This document shows positions 8,009 through 16,566 of a stretch of DNA of 64,000 bases, piece by piece. Position 1 is the stretch's first letter, and each line of letters begins with the position of its first letter. A program made the position numbers and the translations under genes. This stretch comes from Thermococcus chitonophagus (lineage in GTDB: Archaea > Methanobacteriota_B > Thermococci > Thermococcales > Thermococcaceae), in assembly GCF_002214605.1 (NCBI RefSeq), contig NZ_CP015193.1, positions 248,001-312,000 of the forward strand, written 5' to 3'. The notes under the pieces are model-generated. The model was not told where the DNA came from and ran no database searches. It saw only the letters and a program-made list of their open reading frames with translations.

Positions 8009-9999
8009 TGGATGAGTTCGTTAAAGGCCTAATCAAGAACAATTACCTCTTAACTCCTGCAGCCTACTACATCCTCGTTGAACATTTTAAGCGGGGAGAA
8101 TTCTCGTTGGCGGAGCTGATAAAGTTTGCAAAGTCCCGGGGAACCTTCATAATTGATGATGGAATTGCGAGTGACTTCTTGAAGGTAAAGGGCCTCGAGG
8201 CTCCAGTGGAAGAAAAGGTGGGTTTTATTTCCACTGGAGAGGTCGGGCAGGAAGTGGTTGAATCCCGTGAAGAACAAATAATTGCAGAGGAAACCCAGGA
8301 AAAAGGGCAACCCTCTGCTGAAATTGTGGAAGAGGGTAAGATGAGTGGAGAAAGTGTTTCAGTTGAAGAGAGTTTTATTTCCACTGGAACTCCCAATGAA
8401 ACTCTGTCCTCTTCATCCTTTGATGTTCTAGAAGAAGGAATCATGGGGGAGATTTCTGAGGGGGAGAGTTCTATTTCCACTGGAAATGGGACCCAGGAAT
8501 TTGAAGTTCCAGAAGACGTTTTTGATGTGATTGAAGAGCAGCAAGGGCCCCTTTCTAATGGAAATGAAGAGGAGAACGGTAATGGTGAAACTGTTGTGCT
8601 CACAAAATACGGCCTCCCCATGGTCTATGGTCCGGAGGAAATAATCGAGGAGAAGGAGTACTCCGTTTACGAGGACTTCATACTCGAGCCAAATCCCAAC
8701 TTTACGTACGCTCAAATAGAGCCCGACTATGAGGTTAAATTCGACGTGAGGCACGTGAAGCTGAAACCTCCAAAGCCCAAGAACGCTAACGGTAAAGAGG
8801 GCGAGATAATAGTGGAGGCCTACGCCTCCCTCTTCAGGAGCAGGCTCAAAAAGTTGAGGAGAATTCTAAGGGAGAATCCCGAAATAAAGACTGTGGTTGA
8901 TATAGCTAAGCTGAAGTACGTTAAGGGAGATGAGGAGGTAACGATAATAGGCCTAGTCAACGACAAAAGAGAGACGAACAAGGGGTTGATATTTGAGATT
9001 GAGGATCAAACTGGCAGGGTTAAGGTGTTTCTGCCCAAGGATTCTGAAGATTATCGCGATGCCTTCAAGGTTCTTCCTGATGCAGTCGTTGCATTTAGGG
9101 GGTTCTATTCAAAGAAGGGCATATTCTTTGCCAACAAGTTCTACCTTCCGGATGTCCCACTCTACAGGAAGCAGAAGCCTCCACTGGAAGAAAAAGTCTA
9201 CGCTATACTCATAAGCGACATCCACGTTGGTAGCAAAGAGTTCTGTGAGAAGGCCTTCATGAAGTTCTTAGAGTGGCTGAATGGTTATGTTGAGACCAAG
9301 GAAGAGGAGGAAATAGTGAGCAGGACGAAGTACCTCATAATAGCTGGTGACGTCGTGGATGGCATAGGCGTATACCCCGGCCAGTACTCTGACTTAGTAA
9401 TTCCCGATATATTCGATCAGTACGAGGCCTTAGCGAACCTCCTTGTAAACGTTCCAAAGCATATAACCATGTTTATCGGCCCAGGAAACCACGATGCCGC
9501 AAGGCCCGCAGTTCCCCAACCAGAATTTTATGAGGAATATGCCAAGCCCCTTTACAAGCTAAAGAACGCCGTAATAATAAGCAATCCTGCGGTGATAAGG
9601 CTACACGGCAGGGACTTCCTAATAGCCCATGGCAGGGGAATTGAGGATGTAGTGTCCTTTGTTCCTGGGCTAACTCACCACAAGCCCGGCTTACCAATGG
9701 TTGAATTGCTAAAGATGAGGCACCTTGCCCCAACCTTTGGCGGAAAGGTTCCCATAGCTCCAGACCCTGAAGATCTGCTCGTTATAGAGGAAGTTCCGGA
9801 TTTGGTTCAGATGGGTCACGTTCATGTTTATGATGCCGTAGTTTACAGGGGGATTCAGCTCGTTAACTCCGCAACCTGGCAGGCTCAGACCGAGTTCCAG
9901 AAGATGGTGAACATAGTCCCCACCCCAGGAAAGGTTCCCGTTGTGGATGTTGAGAGCGCGAAAGTTGTGAAAGTTCTTGACTTTAGCAGGTGGTGCTGA
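8008..9999 (+). CDS. polB: DNA polymerase D small subunit (DP1), Mre11-like 3'-5' exonuclease
   Basis: A 663-residue proofreading subunit of PolD. An N-terminal helical domain (1-70) is followed by an acidic, low-complexity linker (about 70-205). An OB fold follows at about 310-357 (VTIIGLVNDKRETNKGLIF). The calcineurin-like phosphoesterase motifs are complete: ISDIHVG (about 401), AGDVVDG (446), GPGNHD (490), IAHGRG (538) and GHVHVYD (602). The linker is unusual: it contains three ISTG tetrapeptides, each encoded by an ORB-like tttccactgga, and appears longer than the P. furiosus linker I recall. The gene starts within the orc1 stop and ends within the DP2 start (TGATG at both junctions), indicating translational coupling. 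Confidence 0.95.
   Translation: MDEFVKGLIKNNYLLTPAAYYILVEHFKRGEFSLAELIKFAKSRGTFIIDDGIASDFLKVKGLEAPVEEKVGFISTGEVGQEVVESREEQIIAEETQEKGQPSAEIVEEGKMSGESVSVEESFISTGTPNETLSSSSFDVLEEGIMGEISEGESSISTGNGTQEFEVPEDVFDVIEEQQGPLSNGNEEENGNGETVVLTKYGLPMVYGPEEIIEEKEYSVYEDFILEPNPNFTYAQIEPDYEVKFDVRHVKLKPPKPKNANGKEGEIIVEAYASLFRSRLKKLRRILRENPEIKTVVDIAKLKYVKGDEEVTIIGLVNDKRETNKGLIFEIEDQTGRVKVFLPKDSEDYRDAFKVLPDAVVAFRGFYSKKGIFFANKFYLPDVPLYRKQKPPLEEKVYAILISDIHVGSKEFCEKAFMKFLEWLNGYVETKEEEEIVSRTKYLIIAGDVVDGIGVYPGQYSDLVIPDIFDQYEALANLLVNVPKHITMFIGPGNHDAARPAVPQPEFYEEYAKPLYKLKNAVIISNPAVIRLHGRDFLIAHGRGIEDVVSFVPGLTHHKPGLPMVELLKMRHLAPTFGGKVPIAPDPEDLLVIEEVPDLVQMGHVHVYDAVVYRGIQLVNSATWQAQTEFQKMVNIVPTPGKVPVVDVESAKVVKVLDFSRWC
8199..8489. 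repeat. ORB-like elements inside the polB coding sequence
   Basis: Core copies occur at 8199-8212 (ctccagtggaa), 8227-8239, 8377-8390 and 8473-8489 (atttccactggaaatgg). The copy at 8379-8389 is followed, after six inserted bases, by atgaaactctg (8396-8406), the same flank as in the two full ORBs of oriC. This looks like a split ORB whose insert keeps the reading frame. The encoded residues (ISTG) lie in a non-conserved acidic linker. Confidence 0.65.
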
Positions 10000-12900
10000 T
10001 GGAGCTTCCACAGGAAATGAAGGAGTACTTCGAGATGCTTCAGCGTGAGATCGATAGGGCTTATGAAATAGCTAAAAAGGCGAGGGCCCAGGGTAAGGAT
10101 CCCTCAACCGATGTAGAGATACCTCAAGCAACTGACATGGCCGGAAGAGTTGAGAGCTTGGTTGGTCCTCCTGGCGTTGCTGAGAGAATTAGGGAGCTCG
10201 TTAAGGAGTACGGTAAGGAGATCGCTGCATTAAAGATTGTTGATGAGATAATTGAGGGTAAATTTGGGGACTTCGGGAGTAAGGAGAAGTACGCTGAACA
10301 GGCTGTGAGAACGGCCTTAGCAATACTTACCGAGGGAATAGTTTCCGCTCCCATAGAGGGAATAGCTGATGTTAAAATAAAGAGGAACACCTGGGCCGAT
10401 AACAGTGAGTATCTAGCTTTGTACTACGCCGGCCCCATAAGGAGTTCCGGTGGAACCGCTCAGGCTTTAAGCGTCCTCGTCGGTGACTACGTCAGGAGGA
10501 AACTCGGTTTAGATAGGTTTAAGCCGAGTGAAAAGCACATAGAGAGGATGGTTGAGGAAGTTGACCTTTATCACAGAGCCGTAACGAGGTTGCAGTACCA
10601 TCCATCTCCAGAGGAAGTCAGGCTGGCGATGAAGAACATTCCCATAGAAATCACGGGTGAAGCCACCGATGACGTTGAGGTTTCTCACAGGGATGTTCCT
10701 GGGGTTGAGACGAACCAGCTGAGGGGTGGAGCAATACTCGTTTTAGCCGAAGGTGTCCTCCAGAAGGCTAAGAAGTTGGTTAAGTACATAGATAAGATGG
10801 GTATTGAGGGCTGGGATTGGCTAAAGGAATTCGTTGAGGCTAAGGAGAAAGGTGAATCAAAAGATGTGGAGAAGGAAGAGAAAGCCCAGGAAACTGCCGT
10901 TGAGGAAGTTAAAGTTAAGGTTGAGAAGGGCTTCTACTACGAGCTCTACGAGAGGTTCAGGGCAGAGATAGCCCCAAGCGATAAATATGCCAAGGAGATT
11001 ATAGGTGGAAGGCCATTATTTTCGCAGCCCTCGACAAATGGTGGCTTCAGGCTACGCTATGGGAGGAGCAGGGTCAGTGGTTTCGCCACTTGGAGCATAA
11101 ATCCAGCAACAATGATTCTCGTTGACGAGTTCCTCGCTATAGGAACGCAGATGAAAACCGAAAGGCCGGGGAAGGGAGCGGTTGTAACTCCGGCAACTAC
11201 GGCTGAAGGGCCGATAGTGAAGCTGAAGGACGGTAGCGTCCTCAGGGTTGATGATTATCAGCTGGCCCTCAGGATTAGGGATCAGGTCGAGGAGATCCTT
11301 TACCTGGGCGATGCTATAATAGCCTTTGGAGACTTCGTCGAAAACAACCAAACCCTACTACCCGCAAACTACGTTGAGGAGTGGTGGATCCAGGAGTTCG
11401 TTAAGGCAGTTAACGAGGTTTATGAGGTTGAACTAAAACCCTTCAATGAAAATCCAAGGGATGTCGTTGAGGAAGCAGCTGAATACTTGGAAGTTGATCC
11501 CGACTTTCTTGCAAGAATGCTCTATGATCCATTGAGAGTTAAGCCGCCCGTTGAGCTTGCCATTCACTTCTCTGAGATACTTGAGATACCTCTCCATCCC
11601 TACTATACCCTTTACTGGAACACTTTAAAGCCGGAAGAAGCTGAAGAGCTCTGGAAAGTTCTCAAAGAGAATGCCAAAATCGAGTGGGACAGCTTTAGGG
11701 GGATAAAGTTTGCGAGGATAGTTGAGATACCACTAGAAGCTCTTGGTAGTGTAAAGAGGCACCTTGAGCTCTTAGGCCTCCCCCACATCGTTAAGGAGGG
11801 TAAGGTAATAGTGGAGTATCCCTGGGCTGCCGCCCTGTTAACTCCCTTGGGCAACTTGGAGTGGGAGTTCAAGGCCAAGCCCCTATTCACGGTAATTGAC
11901 ATAATAAACGAGAATAACCAGATTAAGCTTAGGGACAGGGGGATAAGCTGGATTGGAGCGAGAATGGGAAGGCCTGAAAAGGCCAAGGAGAGAAAGATGA
12001 AACCTCCAGTTCAAATCTTGTTCCCAATTGGCCTTGCTGGAGGCTCTTCAAGAGACATAAAGAAGGCCGCTGAAGAGGGTAAAATTGCTGAGGTTGAAAT
12101 AGCGTTCTTTAAGTGTCCTAAGTGCGGCCATACTGGCCCCGAACACCTCTGTCCAAACTGCGGAACTAGGAAAGAGCTGATATGGATCTGCCCCAAGTGC
12201 AACGCTGAATATCCGGAGAGCCAGGCACAGGGCTATGACTACACGTGTCCGAAGTGCAACATTAAGCTTAGGCCTTTCACGAAGAGAAAGATCAAGCCCT
12301 CCGAACTGTTAAACAGGGCTATGGAGAACGTAAAAGTTTACGGAATTGACAAGCTGAAAGGCGTCATGGGAATGACATCGGGCTGGAAGATGGCAGAGCC
12401 GCTCGAGAAGGGCCTGTTGAGGGCCAAGAATGATGTTTACGTGTTCAAGGATGGCACGATAAGGTTCGATGCTACTGATGCTCCAATAACTCACTTCAGG
12501 CCCAGGGAAATAGGTGTTAGCGTTGAGAAGCTTAGGGAGCTCGGTTACACCCACGACTTTGAAGGGAAGCCGCTGGTTAGTGAAGATCAAATAGTCGAGC
12601 TCAAGCCCCAGGATGTAATACTCTCCAAGGAGGCCGGCAAGTACCTTTTGAAGGTTGCTAGGTTCGTTGATGACCTACTTGAGAAGTTCTATGGATTGCC
12701 CAGGTTCTACAATGCGGAGAAAATGGAGGACTTAATTGGCCACCTTGTCATAGGTCTGGCTCCCCACACCTCCGCGGGAATTGTGGGCAGGATAATAGGC
12801 TTTGTCGATGCTCTAGTTGGCTACGCTCATCCCTACTTCCACGCCGCAAAGAGGAGAAACTGCTTCCCTGGGGACACAACGATACTTGTGCAGATCGACG

Positions 12901-15215
12901 GAAAGCCAGCGAGAATAACCTTGAAGGAGTTGTATGAGTTCTTCGATGGGGAGAGTTATGAGAACATGGTGTACGTTAGGAGGAAACCTAAGGCTGACAT
13001 CAAGGTTTATTCCCTTGATCCTGAAACTGGAAAAGTTGTTCTGACGGACATTGAAGACGTTATAAAGGCTCCGGCGACGGATCATCTGATAAGGTTTGAG
13101 CTGGAACTCGGGAGGAGCTTTGAAACTACTCCCGATCACCCCGTTTTGGTGTATGAGAACGGAAAGTTCGTGAAGAAGAGGGCGTTTGAGGTTAGGGAGG
13201 GTGATAGAATACTTGTTCCAAAGGTTGAATTCGAAGAGGTTTCCCTTGAGCATCTTGACTTATTAGAAGAGTTCGCTAATGAGAAGTTCAAGTCTCTTTG
13301 GAACTCCATAATGGTTCGTGGACTCTCGAGCTGGCTTTCTTCGATTGGAGCTAAAGTCAAGTATGATTACCTTCGCAGAGACTCCGTACCGCTTTCCATA
13401 CTACTTAGTATTCTCAAGGAAAGGGGTTTGTCAATTAAAGATGTTCCTGATTGTAAGCTTGCCTTCAAGAGGGATAGAGTGACAGTAAATCGTTTTGTCC
13501 CAATAAAACCCTTAATGAGGGTTTTGGGTTATTACCTTGCTGAGGGCTATGCAAGAAAGAGTGAAAGCGTTTACCAAATAAGCTTCTCTATAGCTGACGA
13601 GGAAGTTCGTGAGGATCTTAAGAAGGCATTGAGGGAAGCCTTTGGCGATGGCTTTGGGATATATGAGAACAGAGAAAAGGTTACAATTGGCTCACGTATT
13701 CTTTATCTGCTATTTACCGAAGTTCTTAGTGCTGGAAGGAACGCCTATACAAAGCGCATTCCTCAGCTGGTTTATATACTACCAAAAGACGCTGTTGCAG
13801 AGATGTTGAGGGCATATTTTGAGGGTAATGGAAGTGCACTTAGAACAGTTCCAAGAGTCGTGGCGTATAGTGTTAATAAAGTTCTTCTCCAAGACATTGA
13901 AACGTTACTAATCTCGAAATTTGGAATCAGAGGTTATTACACTCTTGATAAGAACGCTAATAGAGGAAACGCTCGGGGTAGGCTCTACCATGTAGAACGT
14001 GGAAACGAGGTTCCGGTTTCTCCTGTTTACGCACTGAATATTGCAGGTGAGCACTATCATAGGTTCTTCCGTGAGATTGGGTTCATTAGCAGGCGTAAAA
14101 ACTCAGTCTATTCGAAGTATGCTAATGAATTGCCGAAGAATGATGGGTATTTCCATAATGTTGGTTGGCTTGTTAAAGTCAGAAGTATCAAGTATCTTAA
14201 GCCTAATGAAGATTTTGTGTTCTCTTTAAATGCCAAAAATTATCATAGTGTTATAATAAATGAAAATATTGTAACACACCAATGTGATGGCGACGAGGAT
14301 GCTGTTATGCTACTCCTCGATGCACTCCTTAACTTCTCCCGCTACTACCTCCCAGAGAAGAGAGGAGGAAAGATGGATGCTCCACTTGTAATTACCACCC
14401 GTCTAGACCCCAGGGAAGTTGACAGCGAAGTACACAATATGGACATAGTCCGCTACTATCCCCTTGAATTCTATGAGGCAACTTATGAACTTAAATCCCC
14501 GAAGGAGTTGGTTGGTGTTATAGAGAGGGTTGAAGATAGGCTAGGAAAGCCCGAAATGTACTACGGGATAAAGTTTACCCACGATACGGATGACATAGCT
14601 TTGGGCCCCAAGCTCAGCCTGTACAAACAGTTGGGAGATATGGAGGAGAAAGTTAGGAGACAGTTGGAGGTTGCCAAGAGAATAAGGGCTGTTGATGAAC
14701 ACTATGTAGCCGAAACGATCCTCAATTCTCACTTAATTCCAGACCTGAGAGGCAACTTGAGGAGCTTCACGAGACAAGAGTTCCGCTGTGTTAAGTGCAA
14801 CACGAAGTTTAGAAGGCCTCCTATGGATGGCAAGTGCCCCGTTTGTGGAGGGAAGATAGTTCTAACTGTCAGCAAAGGTGCGATAGAGAAGTACCTTGGA
14901 ACGGCCAAGATGCTCGTTACCGAATATAACGTTAAGGACTATACAAGACAGAGGATATGCCTAACGGAGAGGGACATAGATTCCCTCTTTGAGTATCTAT
15001 TCCCCGAGACGCAACTCACGCTCCTAATAAATCCAAACGATATCTGTCAGAAAATGGTTAAGGCAAGGACTGGTCACGTTAAATCTGGCGGGCTATTGGA
15101 GAACTTCAAATCAAACGGGGAAAGGAAAGAAACTAAGAGGCAGGAGAAAAAGGTGAAAGAAAAGCCCAAGAAGAAAAAAGTGATAAGCCTAGAAGACTTT
15201 TTCTCTAAGAAATAA
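9999..15215 (+). CDS. polC: DNA polymerase D large subunit (DP2), intein-containing precursor
   Basis: A 1738-residue precursor; removing the 474-residue intein leaves a 1264-residue catalytic subunit. PolD is the main replicative polymerase of Thermococcales. Zinc ribbons are visible near residues 705-722 (CPKC...CPNC), 730-755 (CPKC...CPKC) and 1596-1616 (CVKC...CPVC). The catalytic double-psi barrel motif is split by the intein: RRN ends the N-extein and CDGDED, with the metal-binding aspartates, begins the C-extein. The C-terminal ISLEDFFSKK is a PIP-type motif for PCNA. The start ATG 9999 overlaps the DP1 stop; a mini-ORB (10005-10019) lies in the first codons. Confidence 0.96.
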   Translation: MELPQEMKEYFEMLQREIDRAYEIAKKARAQGKDPSTDVEIPQATDMAGRVESLVGPPGVAERIRELVKEYGKEIAALKIVDEIIEGKFGDFGSKEKYAEQAVRTALAILTEGIVSAPIEGIADVKIKRNTWADNSEYLALYYAGPIRSSGGTAQALSVLVGDYVRRKLGLDRFKPSEKHIERMVEEVDLYHRAVTRLQYHPSPEEVRLAMKNIPIEITGEATDDVEVSHRDVPGVETNQLRGGAILVLAEGVLQKAKKLVKYIDKMGIEGWDWLKEFVEAKEKGESKDVEKEEKAQETAVEEVKVKVEKGFYYELYERFRAEIAPSDKYAKEIIGGRPLFSQPSTNGGFRLRYGRSRVSGFATWSINPATMILVDEFLAIGTQMKTERPGKGAVVTPATTAEGPIVKLKDGSVLRVDDYQLALRIRDQVEEILYLGDAIIAFGDFVENNQTLLPANYVEEWWIQEFVKAVNEVYEVELKPFNENPRDVVEEAAEYLEVDPDFLARMLYDPLRVKPPVELAIHFSEILEIPLHPYYTLYWNTLKPEEAEELWKVLKENAKIEWDSFRGIKFARIVEIPLEALGSVKRHLELLGLPHIVKEGKVIVEYPWAAALLTPLGNLEWEFKAKPLFTVIDIINENNQIKLRDRGISWIGARMGRPEKAKERKMKPPVQILFPIGLAGGSSRDIKKAAEEGKIAEVEIAFFKCPKCGHTGPEHLCPNCGTRKELIWICPKCNAEYPESQAQGYDYTCPKCNIKLRPFTKRKIKPSELLNRAMENVKVYGIDKLKGVMGMTSGWKMAEPLEKGLLRAKNDVYVFKDGTIRFDATDAPITHFRPREIGVSVEKLRELGYTHDFEGKPLVSEDQIVELKPQDVILSKEAGKYLLKVARFVDDLLEKFYGLPRFYNAEKMEDLIGHLVIGLAPHTSAGIVGRIIGFVDALVGYAHPYFHAAKRRNCFPGDTTILVQIDGKPARITLKELYEFFDGESYENMVYVRRKPKADIKVYSLDPETGKVVLTDIEDVIKAPATDHLIRFELELGRSFETTPDHPVLVYENGKFVKKRAFEVREGDRILVPKVEFEEVSLEHLDLLEEFANEKFKSLWNSIMVRGLSSWLSSIGAKVKYDYLRRDSVPLSILLSILKERGLSIKDVPDCKLAFKRDRVTVNRFVPIKPLMRVLGYYLAEGYARKSESVYQISFSIADEEVREDLKKALREAFGDGFGIYENREKVTIGSRILYLLFTEVLSAGRNAYTKRIPQLVYILPKDAVAEMLRAYFEGNGSALRTVPRVVAYSVNKVLLQDIETLLISKFGIRGYYTLDKNANRGNARGRLYHVERGNEVPVSPVYALNIAGEHYHRFFREIGFISRRKNSVYSKYANELPKNDGYFHNVGWLVKVRSIKYLKPNEDFVFSLNAKNYHSVIINENIVTHQCDGDEDAVMLLLDALLNFSRYYLPEKRGGKMDAPLVITTRLDPREVDSEVHNMDIVRYYPLEFYEATYELKSPKELVGVIERVEDRLGKPEMYYGIKFTHDTDDIALGPKLSLYKQLGDMEEKVRRQLEVAKRIRAVDEHYVAETILNSHLIPDLRGNLRSFTRQEFRCVKCNTKFRRPPMDGKCPVCGGKIVLTVSKGAIEKYLGTAKMLVTEYNVKDYTRQRICLTERDIDSLFEYLFPETQLTLLINPNDICQKMVKARTGHVKSGGLLENFKSNGERKETKRQEKKVKEKPKKKKVISLEDFFSKK
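12861..14282 (+). mobile_element. Intein in DP2 with LAGLIDADG-type endonuclease
   Basis: The intein is 474 residues, precursor residues 955-1428. It begins with Cys (CFPGDTTIL) and block B is FETTPDHPVLV. It ends ENIVTH-Gln, followed by Cys as the first C-extein residue. A C-terminal Gln instead of Asn is unusual but is known for the P. abyssi PolII intein. Dodecapeptide-like motifs of the homing endonuclease are VLGYYLAEGYA and MLRAYFEGNGSA, each with Glu in the acidic position. Activity of the endonuclease cannot be judged. The PolII inteins I recall from other Pyrococcus lack most of the endonuclease, so this larger form may be ancestral. Confidence 0.92.
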
Positions 15216-15266
15216 CCACAACTTTTAAGTTATCTCTCGAGAATAAATTCCCCGGAGGCTTGGCCA

Positions 15267-15899
15267 ATGAAGATAGTCTGGTATGGTCATGCATGCTTTC
15301 TCGTGAAGACTAAAGGTGTGAGCATTTTGATAGACCCTTATCCTGATGTAGATGAGGACAAAATGGAGAAAGTCGATTATATCCTCATAACCCACGAGCA
15401 CATGGATCACTACGGCAAAACCCCCCTAATAGCGAGGCTGAATGACGCTGAGGTCATAGGGCCGAAAACTGTTTATCTCATGGCAATAAGCGATGGCCTC
15501 ACGAAGGTCAGGGAAGTTGAGGCGGGCCAGACCTTTGACATTGGAGGGGTTGAAGTTGAGGCCTTCTATACTGAGCACCCAACGAGCCAGTACCCCTTGG
15601 GCTACCTCATAAAGGGTGAAAAGAGCGTTGCGCACCTTGGGGATACGTACTACAGTCCTACCTTTAAAGAGTTAAGGGGTAGGGTTGATGTGTTATTGGT
15701 TCCAATAGGGGGGAGATCCACTGCGAGCGAGAGGGAGGCCGTGGATATAATTGACATAATAAGGCCAAGGATCGTCGTTCCAATGCACTACGGAACTTAT
15801 GGCCCGGGAAACGTTGAAGGCTTTAAGCAGGAATTAGTTAAGAGGCGCGTTTGGGTTCTCGTAAAGGATCTCAAGCCCTATGAGGGCTTTGAGGTATGA
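15267..15899 (+). CDS. UPF0173 metal-dependent hydrolase (metallo-beta-lactamase fold)
   Basis: A 210-residue protein with the metallo-beta-lactamase signature THEHMDH near residues 52-58, an upstream [11 protein letters not shown] strand, a second metal-ligand GD (HLGDTYY) near 125 and the late PMHYGTYG motif. The family (UPF0173) has no firmly assigned substrate. It sits between polC and radB, overlapping the region of the radB start, so the genes are probably co-transcribed with the replication operon or from a weak internal promoter in 15216-15266. Confidence 0.88.
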   Translation: MKIVWYGHACFLVKTKGVSILIDPYPDVDEDKMEKVDYILITHEHMDHYGKTPLIARLNDAEVIGPKTVYLMAISDGLTKVREVEAGQTFDIGGVEVEAFYTEHPTSQYPLGYLIKGEKSVAHLGDTYYSPTFKELRGRVDVLLVPIGGRSTASEREAVDIIDIIRPRIVVPMHYGTYGPGNVEGFKQELVKRRVWVLVKDLKPYEGFEV

Positions 15900-15909
15900 G
15901 GTCTCGGAG

Positions 15910-16566
15910 ATGCTGACTACCGGCGTTAGGGCCCTAGATGAGTTGCTCGGGGGAGGCGTAGCTAGGGGAGTTATCCTGCAGGTCTACGGTGCTTTTGCCA
16001 CTGGAAAAACGACTTTTGCAATGCAGGTTGGCCTTTTAAATGGGGGAAAGGTTGCCTACGTTGACACCGAAGGGGGCTTCTCTCCCGAGAGATTGAAGCA
16101 GATGGCCGAGAGCAGGGGATTAGACCCACAGAGGGCTTTAGAGAAGTTCATACTCTTTGAGCCTCTGGATTTTAAGGAGCAGAGGCAGGTGATATCTAAG
16201 CTCAAGACGGTCGTTAATGAGAAGTTCTCTCTTGTTGTTGTTGATTCAATTACTGCTCACTACAGATCGGAGGGTAGTAAAGATCACGGCGAGTTGGCTA
16301 AGCAACTTCAAGTCCTTCAGTGGCTTGCCAGAAGGAAGAACGTTGCGGTAATTGTTGTAAATCAAGTGTACTACGACTCCAACTCCAATTCTTTGAGGCC
16401 TATAGCTGAGCACACCCTGGGCTACAAGACAAAGGACATAGTGAGGTTCGAGAGGCTGAGGGTTGGAGTAAGGGTTGCCGTTCTCGAGAGGCACAGGTTT
16501 AAGCCCGAGGGGACCATGGTCTACTTCAAAATTACCGATAAAGGAATAGAGGATGTTAGCGAATAA
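15910..16566 (+). CDS. radB: DNA repair and recombination protein RadB
   Basis: A 218-residue RecA-superfamily paralogue of RadA without the N-terminal HhH domain. The Walker A is GAFATGKTT near residues 27-35 and the Walker B is LVVVDSITA near 105-113. The protein starts LTTGVRALDELLGGGVARG, the usual RadB beginning. ATG 15910 is preferred over the upstream ATG 15880, which lies inside the hydrolase gene; GGTCTCGGAG precedes it. RadB is known as a recombination mediator that binds ssDNA and interacts with PolD subunit DP1 in Pyrococcus, which fits the operon. Confidence 0.95.
   Translation: MLTTGVRALDELLGGGVARGVILQVYGAFATGKTTFAMQVGLLNGGKVAYVDTEGGFSPERLKQMAESRGLDPQRALEKFILFEPLDFKEQRQVISKLKTVVNEKFSLVVVDSITAHYRSEGSKDHGELAKQLQVLQWLARRKNVAVIVVNQVYYDSNSNSLRPIAEHTLGYKTKDIVRFERLRVGVRVAVLERHRFKPEGTMVYFKITDKGIEDVSE

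Noticed and set aside
8067-8621. Overlapping minus-strand ORFs (8050-8754) over the DP1 linker
   Set aside because: They are antisense to the acidic linker, carry no family features or ribosome sites, and the sense gene polB is certain.
15990-16010. ORB-like ccactggaaaaacg in radB
   Set aside because: These bases encode the Walker A residues ATGKT of RadB; the match is explained by the essential protein motif and the flanks do not match ORB.
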